Source of the DNA: JAJPJX01 sp964568355
GTDB taxonomy: Bacteria > Acidobacteriota > Terriglobia > Bryobacterales > Bryobacteraceae
Reading direction: 5' to 3'
DNA: 19,698 nt
Assembly: GCA_964568355.1 (NCBI GenBank)
Contig: CAZMRK010000360.1
Coordinates: 1 to 19,698 of the forward strand
Positions 14,573 to 19,698 of the stretch are shown here, one piece after another. The notes under the pieces are model-generated. The model was not told the DNA's origin and ran no database searches. It saw nothing but the letters and a program-made list of their open reading frames with translations. The first letter of the stretch is position 1, and each line of letters begins with the position of its first letter. The position numbers and the translations under genes were made by a program.

Positions 14573-15118
14573 CTATATCCCTTTCTTGAGGGTATCCTTC
14601 CATTTGGATTGGACCTGCTCGTAGTTTTTGCGAAATCCATTCTTCAATTCGTGCGGCGCGATGGCCGCCATCAGGTCGGCCGCTTCCACGACATAGGGGG
14701 CCAGCCGGGAGTGAACCACGGCCGCGGGAGGTGAAGTTCCGGGCGTAAACGCCATGAACGCCATCACCAGGCAGACGGCGAACAGCAGGCCGCGGGCGGC
14801 TCCGAAGACCAGGCCGAGAAGCCGATCCATGACGGAGAGACCGCTAAGATGAAGCAACCGGGCAAGCAAAGCTCCAACGAGCGCGCCGAGCAGCAGGGCG
14901 GCGAAGAAAACGATCAAAAAGCCGCAGAGATTCGCTACACCTCGAGAGGAGACAAAGGGCTCCAGCCACCCGCCGGCGGTTCCATAAAACCAGGCTGCCA
15001 GGACGACCGCGCCGATCAACGAAAGGATCCCCACGACTTCCCGGGTAATTCCTTTCGTAAAGGCCGCTGCCGCCGATCCCGCGATGAGGACCAGCAGCAA
15101 GAGGTCCAGCCAGTTCAT
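14573..15118 (-). CDS. cvpA: CvpA-family membrane protein
   Basis: The 181-aa protein has four predicted membrane helices (about 4-24, 28-48, 61-90, 103-125) and the CvpA signature: N-terminal MNWLDLLLLVLI, AFTKGITREVVGILSLIGAVVLAAW, and the later VMDRLLGLVFGAARGLLFAVCLVMAF. The charged C-terminus is soluble. CvpA is needed for colicin V production in E. coli, where it lies beside purF, and is linked more widely to envelope function. Here the gene overlaps the purC stop by 4 bp (ATGA), which keeps the purine-gene link with a different purine enzyme. Confidence 0.92.
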   Translation of the reverse strand: MNWLDLLLLVLIAGSAAAAFTKGITREVVGILSLIGAVVLAAWFYGTAGGWLEPFVSSRGVANLCGFLIVFFAALLLGALVGALLARLLHLSGLSVMDRLLGLVFGAARGLLFAVCLVMAFMAFTPGTSPPAAVVHSRLAPYVVEAADLMAAIAPHELKNGFRKNYEQVQSKWKDTLKKGI

Positions 15119-16017
15119 AATTCGTTTCCGGTGAGGGCGCGATAGGCTTGCCGATATTTTTCACTGGTGCGCCGGGCCACGTCTTCGGGCAGAGGAGGCG
15201 CGGGCGGCTGTTTGTTCCAATGGATGGATTCCAGGTAGTCGCGCACGTACTGCTTGTCGTAAGAGGCCTGCGGACCGCCCGGCTGGTAGGTTTCGAGGGG
15301 CCAGAATCGCGAGGAGTCCGGCGTAAGCACTTCGTCCCCCAGAACGAGCGTGCCATCCACGAAGCCGAACTCGAATTTCGTATCGGCCAGGAGGATGCCT
15401 CTGGTTTCGGCATAGCGGGCGGCGCTGGTGTAGATTGCGAGCGTCAGATCGCGCAGGCGGCCGGCGAGATCCGCGCCGACGATCGAGCAGGCGGCGTCGA
15501 ACGAGATGTTCTCGTCATGGCCGCTCTGCGCCTTGGTGGAAGGCGTGAAGATCGGCTCCGGCAAGCGGTCGCTTTCGCGCAGGCCAGCGGGAAGGGGAAT
15601 CCCGCAAACGGTGCGGCTCTTCTGATATTCTTTCCAGCCCGAGCCTGCCAGATAGCCGCGGGCGACGCATTCGATCTCGACCATTTTGGCCCGCTTCACG
15701 AGCATGGATCGGCCCTCCAATTGCCCGCGGTATCGCCGCAGCGGTTCGGGATAGTCGTCGACCGCCGCGGTGAGGAAGTGAGTGGGTGTGATCTCCCGCA
15801 GGAAGTCGAACCAAAAGATCGAAAGCTGCGTGAGGACTTTGCCTTTGTCGGGAATGCCCGTGGGAAGGATATAGTCGAACGCGGAGATGCGATCGGTGGC
15901 CACGATGAGCAGATGACCGTCCACAGCGTATACGTCGCGCACTTTGCCGCGCGCATAGCGCTCGATTCCAGGCAGTTCCGTTTCCAGAATGATGTTGTTT
16001 TTGTCGGTAACGCTCAC
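15115..16017 (-). CDS. purC: Phosphoribosylaminoimidazole-succinocarboxamide (SAICAR) synthase
   Basis: The 300-aa enzyme joins aspartate to CAIR with ATP to make SAICAR in de novo purine synthesis. Family marks are complete: GKVRDVY (24-30), ATDRISAFD (40-48), VEIECVARGYLAGSGWKEY (113-131), FTPSTKAQSGHDENI (157-171), LADTKFEFGF (210-219) and LTPDSSRFW (231-239). Length matches the longer PurC form, about 300 aa. The start is a GTG at 16017-16015 with a poor ribosome site. A good sigma70 promoter lies about 37 bp upstream. It heads the purC-cvpA-fis transcript. All expected motifs are intact. Confidence 0.96.
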   Translation of the reverse strand: MSVTDKNNIILETELPGIERYARGKVRDVYAVDGHLLIVATDRISAFDYILPTGIPDKGKVLTQLSIFWFDFLREITPTHFLTAAVDDYPEPLRRYRGQLEGRSMLVKRAKMVEIECVARGYLAGSGWKEYQKSRTVCGIPLPAGLRESDRLPEPIFTPSTKAQSGHDENISFDAACSIVGADLAGRLRDLTLAIYTSAARYAETRGILLADTKFEFGFVDGTLVLGDEVLTPDSSRFWPLETYQPGGPQASYDKQYVRDYLESIHWNKQPPAPPLPEDVARRTSEKYRQAYRALTGNEL

Positions 16018-16053
16018 AGGTTTTCCGGGATCCGATCGGGGGAGTTAAACCAA

Positions 16054-16081
16054 ATGATAACGCGAGTGGGCCGTTTGTCAA
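16054..16081 (-). promoter_or_regulatory. Sigma70-like promoter of purC
   Basis: On the minus strand a perfect TTGACA (16081-16076) and TATCAT (16059-16054) are 16 bp apart. The transcript would start near 16047, giving a leader of about 30 nt before the purC GTG. I see no PurR box that I can defend. Confidence 0.7.
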
Positions 16082-16158
16082 AGCTAAAATCACGGGCGGA
16101 GTACCACGATTGGGGGAGGTCCGCCTACTTAGGGCGCGGTTCAGTTAGGATAACAGGA

Positions 16159-16419
16159 ATGAACTGGAATGATGCCGCTGAAGATCTCCTGCAACAGATC
16201 CTGTCTCAGACGCCGCGCCCGTTGCGCGAGGAGGCGGAGCACCAGATCCGCGGAATTGCGCAACAGATGGCGGAGGAAGACGGGCGCAATCGCGTGGGGG
16301 TGGAGACCGTGGTGGCGGCTTGGGTGCGGAATACACCGGAATCGGTGCGGGAAGATCTGCCGAGACAGATGGAGCGCCTGGGGTTAGATTCCGCGGAGTA
16401 CCAGCATCTGCTTTCGTAG
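16159..16419 (+). CDS. Stand-alone PCP_red-like small protein
   Basis: The ATG at 16159 is preceded by TTAGGA with 8 nt spacing, which fixes the start inside a much longer open frame. The 86-aa product (MNWNDAAEDLLQQILSQTPRP...) resembles the C-terminal PCP_red domain found at the end of light-independent protochlorophyllide reductase subunit B: W-x-x-x-A near the start, PRPLREEAEHQIRGIAQQMAEEDG, then VGVETVVAAWVRN. In that family the domain is a small helical bundle with an IE-x-x-A-x-x-x-G pattern. No photosynthesis gene is near, so the role is unknown; such stand-alone copies also exist in non-phototrophs. It is divergent from purC and convergent with the exporter gene. Confidence 0.8.
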   Translation: MNWNDAAEDLLQQILSQTPRPLREEAEHQIRGIAQQMAEEDGRNRVGVETVVAAWVRNTPESVREDLPRQMERLGLDSAEYQHLLS

Positions 16420-16426
16420 TACCGAA

Positions 16427-16453
16427 TCGCCCGTGCCTCTTTCGCCCGGGCGA
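16427..16453. terminator. Possible bidirectional terminator hairpin
   Basis: TCGCCCG (16427-16433) and CGGGCGA (16447-16453) pair with a 13-nt loop in the 50-bp gap between the convergent PCP_red-like gene and exporter gene. There is no clear U-tract on either side, so an intrinsic terminator is only likely. TCGCCCGGGCGA at 16442-16453 is itself a perfect palindrome. Confidence 0.4.
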
Positions 16454-16469
16454 GTTCCAGCACTCCCAC

Positions 16470-18062
16470 TTACTCCATGACGATGGCGCCTTTGTGCGGC
16501 CGGACTTTCCTCATCAGGAACATCAGGGGAACCAGCCCGATGAAGATGACACCGAGGAACCAGAACGTATCGACAAAGGCGAGCATGGAGGATTGACGCT
16601 GCACCAAACCATAGAGGACTCCCTGAGCCTGGTGCAGGGCCTGCACGGAGTTCGCGCCGTGCTCCAGCATCTGCTGCGCGGTACCCTGCAAGGCTGCCTG
16701 GTATCCACCATCGAGTGGGGTCAGGTGGCTGACCAGAACCTGCTGGTGAAATTGCTGGCGGCGCGCCAGCATCGTGGTGACCAGGGCGATTCCTCCGCTG
16801 CCGCCGATGTTGCGCGCCAGGTTGATGAGTCCGGTGGCGTAGCTGGTTTTTTCCTTGGCCACGGAACTGAACGCCATGGTATTGATGGGCACAAAGAGGA
16901 AGGCCAGGCCGGCGCTTTGCACCACGCGGGCAAGAGCGGCGGTATGGTAGTCGATCTCCAGGTTGAAGTGGGCCATGCGGAACAGCCCCAGGGCCGAGAC
17001 GACCAGGCCGAAGACCACCAGCCAGCGCGCCTGAAACCGGCCGAGCAGCATTCCGACCAACGGCATCATGATCACAATTGCCACCCCTCCGGGAGAGAGC
17101 ACCAGGCCGCTTAAGGTCGCGGTGTATCCGAGCAGCGTCTGGAGAAAGATGGGCAGCAGCGTGGTGCTGCCATAGAGTACGAAGCCCAGCATGTACATGG
17201 TGCCGGTGGAGATGGCAAAATTGCGGTCCTTGAGCATGCGGAAATCGATGATGGGCTCTTTCTGGCGCAGTTCCCAGATCACGACCGCGATCAGGCAGAC
17301 CACCGCGGTCACCGCCGACCACACAATCAACTGCGAGCCGAACCAGTCTTTGCGCTGTCCTTCGTCCAGCATGATTTCCAGGAAAGCCAGGCCGGTGCTG
17401 AGCAGGCCCAGTCCGATGTAGTCGATCTTGAGGCCGTTGCGGAAGCTCTTGCGCACCAGGTAGGGCGGATCGGAAATCAGCAGCGTGGTGAGCAGCACGG
17501 AAAGGATGCCGACGGGAATATTGATGAGAAAGATCCAGCGCCAACTGTACTGGTCGGTGATCCAGCCGCCCAGGGTGGGACCGATCACCGGCGCTACGAC
17601 TACGCCCATGCCGTAGACGGCCATGGCCATGCCCTGCTTTTCGCGGGGAAAGCTTTCGACCAGAATGGCCTGAGAAACCGGCTGCAGCGCGCCTCCGCCG
17701 AAGCCTTGCAGGACGCGGAAGAGGATCAGCATTCCGAGGCTGGGGGCAAGACCGCAGAGCGCGGAGCTGACCGTGAACAGAATCACGCAGGAAATGTAAA
17801 AGCGCTTGCGTCCGAACAGGCTGGAGAACCAGCCGCTGAGCGGGAGCACGATGGCGTTGGAGACCAGATAAGAGGTCAGCACCCAGGTGGACTCATCCAC
17901 CGTAGCGGACAGATTGCCGGAGATATGCGGCAGGGCCACGTTGGCGACGCTGGTATCGAGCACTTCCATGAACGTGGCCAGCATGACCGTAAGGGCGATG
18001 ACCCAGGGATTGACGATGCGTTCACGCCCGGCTGCCGGCGATTGCAACACTTCTGTTTGCAT
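16470..18062 (-). CDS. DHA2-family (EmrB/QacA-like) 14-TM MFS exporter
   Basis: The 530-aa protein has about 14 hydrophobic segments. Drug:H+ antiporter-2 motifs are visible: LDTSVANVALPHI (motif D1, residues 35-47), SGWFSSLFGRKRFY (motif A), VLQGFGGGALQPVSQAILVE (motif B region), and GVVVAPVIGPTLGGWI (antiporter motif C), followed by WRWIFLINIPVGI. It exports a substrate across the inner membrane, and with the EmrA-like adaptor encoded 39 bp upstream it would form a tripartite pump with an outer-membrane TolC-like channel that is not in the window. Substrate unknown. Confidence 0.94.
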   Translation of the reverse strand: MQTEVLQSPAAGRERIVNPWVIALTVMLATFMEVLDTSVANVALPHISGNLSATVDESTWVLTSYLVSNAIVLPLSGWFSSLFGRKRFYISCVILFTVSSALCGLAPSLGMLILFRVLQGFGGGALQPVSQAILVESFPREKQGMAMAVYGMGVVVAPVIGPTLGGWITDQYSWRWIFLINIPVGILSVLLTTLLISDPPYLVRKSFRNGLKIDYIGLGLLSTGLAFLEIMLDEGQRKDWFGSQLIVWSAVTAVVCLIAVVIWELRQKEPIIDFRMLKDRNFAISTGTMYMLGFVLYGSTTLLPIFLQTLLGYTATLSGLVLSPGGVAIVIMMPLVGMLLGRFQARWLVVFGLVVSALGLFRMAHFNLEIDYHTAALARVVQSAGLAFLFVPINTMAFSSVAKEKTSYATGLINLARNIGGSGGIALVTTMLARRQQFHQQVLVSHLTPLDGGYQAALQGTAQQMLEHGANSVQALHQAQGVLYGLVQRQSSMLAFVDTFWFLGVIFIGLVPLMFLMRKVRPHKGAIVME

Positions 18063-18101
18063 TGGAATGCCTCTGCTATTCGAATCCGCCAGGGAGACCG
18101 G

Positions 18102-19379
18102 CTACCTGGTGAGGATGGTTGCGTCCACGTTCATGCCGGGCCGCAGGACATAGCCCGGAGGCAAGCGGTTCAGGACAATTTTGACGGGGATGCGCTGCAC
18201 GATCTTGACGAAGTTGCCGGTGGCATTTTCGGGAGGCAGCAGGCTCAGGCGGGCTCCGGTAGCTCCGGCGATGGAATCCACGCGGCCGGGGAAGCTGGCG
18301 CCGTACATATCCACGTGCACTTCCGCGGCGTTGCCGTTGCGGACGGCAGCCAGATCGGTCTCTTTGAAATTGGCGGTGACCCAGACCTGGTCGAGTGGAA
18401 CGATGACCAGCAGATCCTGGCCGGGCTGAACGATCTGGCCCAACTGTACGGCCTTGCGGGTCACGACTCCGTCGACGGCGGCGCGAATGGTGGTGTAGCT
18501 GAGCTGCAGTTCGGCGGCCTCCAGATCGGCGCGAGCCTGTAAAACAGATGCATTTGCGGAGGCTGCCCGGGCGACGCTTACATCGACCTGTTTGCGGCCG
18601 GCGTGGGAACGGGCCAGAGCGGCACGCGCCTCCTCGATTTTGGCTTGAGCGGAGTGGACTTCGGCGAGGCTGACCTGGGCCGCCTGTTCGCCGGAGGCGA
18701 GGCGCTGCCGGGCGGCCTGCCACTGGCCGTCGGCGACCCGCTCGGCAGCCACGTAGGCATCAAACTGCTGCTGGGAGATTTCGGCTTTGGCCACCAGGGG
18801 CCGCATGCGGGCCAGATCCGCGGCGGCGCGCTCGTGGGTGGCGCGGGCGGATTCGACATTGGCACGCTCGAAGGCCAGCTCGGAAGAGGACGCTTTTTCG
18901 TAGGACAGGCGGGCGCGGTCGTACTCGGCCTGCGCGGCCTGCAACTGGGCGGCGGCGCCGGAGGTCTCGCTGGTGTTGGTCTCGCCGGTCAGCGGCACGG
19001 TAACGTGGGCGCCCCGGGCCTGGCTTTCGGCATAGGCGAGGGCGGCTCTGGCCTGGTCCACCTTGGCCTGATAATCGCGCGGATCGATGCGGACCAGCAC
19101 CTGGCCGGCGCGGACCTGCTGATTGTCGTCGACCAGAATTTCGATTACGTTGCCGGAGATCTTGGGGGCGACCGGCGCGATGTGGGCATCTACCTGCGCG
19201 TCGTCGGTCGAGACGCGGTAGCGATAGTGCAGCCACAGACCGGTGCCGACAGCCGCCAGAACCGCGAGTCCGCCTGCCAAAGCAAACAGAGCTTTCGATT
19301 TCCTCCGGCTGCGGCCGCCCGGTTCTGCGGCACGTTGAGGTGCTTCAGACAGCTCGACTTCTTCCACGTAGGTTTCCAT
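18102..19379 (-). CDS. EmrA/HlyD-family secretion adaptor
   Basis: I take the ATG at 19379 (METYVEEVELSEAPQ), with AGAGG about 10 nt upstream; the longer frame to 19481 reads through a repeat-like segment. The 425-aa protein has a cytoplasmic tail, a TM anchor at about 30-48 (ALFALAGGLAVLAAVGTGLWL), the EmrA signature VSTDDAQVDAHIAPVAPKISG, a lipoyl half (VRAGQVLVRIDPRDYQAKVDQA), a very long coiled coil of about 200 residues, a second lipoyl half (TTIRAAVDGVVTRKAVQLG) and a beta domain (VWVTANFKETDLAAVRNG). It links the inner-membrane pump to an outer-membrane channel and precedes the exporter gene by 39 bp. Confidence 0.93.
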   Translation of the reverse strand: METYVEEVELSEAPQRAAEPGGRSRRKSKALFALAGGLAVLAAVGTGLWLHYRYRVSTDDAQVDAHIAPVAPKISGNVIEILVDDNQQVRAGQVLVRIDPRDYQAKVDQARAALAYAESQARGAHVTVPLTGETNTSETSGAAAQLQAAQAEYDRARLSYEKASSSELAFERANVESARATHERAAADLARMRPLVAKAEISQQQFDAYVAAERVADGQWQAARQRLASGEQAAQVSLAEVHSAQAKIEEARAALARSHAGRKQVDVSVARAASANASVLQARADLEAAELQLSYTTIRAAVDGVVTRKAVQLGQIVQPGQDLLVIVPLDQVWVTANFKETDLAAVRNGNAAEVHVDMYGASFPGRVDSIAGATGARLSLLPPENATGNFVKIVQRIPVKIVLNRLPPGYVLRPGMNVDATILTR

Positions 19380-19422
19380 GCTGCGCTTGCCTCTCTGTTG
19401 CGTATATGTTTGACGCACCCAA

Positions 19423-19450
19423 GACCACTCCCTCACGGTCGTGGCTCGGA
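19423..19450. repeat. Half-copy of the dispersed repeat
   Basis: On the minus strand this reads CCGAGCCACGACCGTGAGGG then AGTGGTC, close to the right arm of the element at 5203-5228 (CCGAACCGCGACCC-AAGGGAGCGGAC) with a few substitutions and one indel. It sits in the gap between the STAS gene and the EmrA-like gene. Confidence 0.55.
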
Positions 19451-19464
19451 AACCCCTGCGAGAA

Positions 19465-19698
19465 TCAACGGGGTGCGCCACTCGGTTGCGTAATCTCGCG
19501 GACCAGCGCCTGCATCATCGGATCGCCGGCTTCCAACTCGGCGCCGGAGTGGTGCAACAGCGCCAACAAGTAGCGTCCCGCATTGTCCACGAAGGTTACG
19601 TCACGGAGATCGACGGCCAGGCGACGTCCTGACATGGTGGATGCTACGGTACGCCAGCAAGATTCGAGCTCGGCCACCCAGGGACCCGACAGCTTGCC
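19465..19698 (-). CDS. STAS-domain protein (partial, 5' end outside window)
   Basis: The frame is open from the right edge to TGA at 19465, giving 77 visible residues. They include GKLSGPWVAELESCWR, then a strand and loop LAVDLRDVTFVDNAGRYLLALLHHSGAELEAG, the typical STAS/anti-sigma-factor-antagonist core in which the Ser of SpoIIAA-like proteins is here Asn (VDNAGR). A GTG at 19677 could start a shorter form, but the upstream GKLSGPW belongs to the same domain, so the gene is cut by the edge. It is 85 bp upstream of the EmrA-like gene and is probably in the same transcript. Confidence 0.82.
   Translation of the reverse strand, partial: GKLSGPWVAELESCWRTVASTMSGRRLAVDLRDVTFVDNAGRYLLALLHHSGAELEAGDPMMQALVREITQPSGAPR

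Noticed and set aside
15148..16158. Upstream extension of the PCP_red-like frame
   Set aside because: It lies antisense to purC, and a ribosome site points to the ATG at 16159.

Overview
The window is a GC-rich (roughly 60-65 % by eye) bacterial chromosome segment with tightly packed genes. A very large Oar-like, Cna-B/CarboxypepD_reg-containing TonB-dependent receptor, FtsX/MacB-type permeases with separate adaptors, small secreted proteins, STAS/EmrAB modules and families of short palindromic intergenic repeats all suggest an Acidobacteriota member of the Solibacter/Bryobacter type. This placement is inferred from gene style; there is no rRNA or other marker here to settle it.

Layout. (1) 1-2762, minus strand: a small secreted protein with its own promoter and a strong intrinsic terminator, then a MacA-like membrane-fusion adaptor followed 13 bp later by a MacB/FtsX-type permease that runs off the left edge. 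(2) 2911-5112, plus strand: an APC-superfamily permease fused to a long cytoplasmic, USP-like C-terminal region. (3) A 133-bp convergent gap carrying a 10-bp tandem repeat and a large palindromic element. (4) 5246-13858, minus strand, in transcription order: the TonB-dependent receptor, a phosphoglycolate-phosphatase-like HAD protein overlapping a 52-aa zinc-ribbon protein (ATGA), an unknown 106-aa protein bracketed by two long REP-like palindromes, a SAM methyltransferase overlapping a ThDP-dependent enzyme (ATGA), a zinc-ribbon/PspC membrane protein, and an exported amidohydrolase. (5) 14001-14246, plus strand: a solitary HicB-type antitoxin-like protein. (6) 14274-16017, minus strand: purC-cvpA-fis-like, with a good sigma70 promoter in front of purC. 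(7) 16159-16419, plus strand: a stand-alone PCP_red-like protein. (8) 16470-19698, minus strand: a STAS-domain protein cut by the right edge, then an EmrA-like adaptor and an EmrB-like 14-TM exporter.

How the genes fit together. Two efflux or export modules (MacAB-like, EmrAB-like) sit at the ends. The middle carries housekeeping genes (purC, cvpA, HAD phosphatase) beside outer-membrane uptake (the receptor). The least explained unit is the methyltransferase / ThDP enzyme / PspC / amidohydrolase cluster. In its ThDP enzyme, the Asn-Asn that normally closes the metal-binding motif is Asp-Asp. I see no phage, transposase, CRISPR, rRNA or tRNA, and no clear defence system. The most unusual non-coding signals are the palindromic repeats, and a promoter whose spacer is filled by a perfect inverted repeat and whose predicted transcript would begin with a hairpin.
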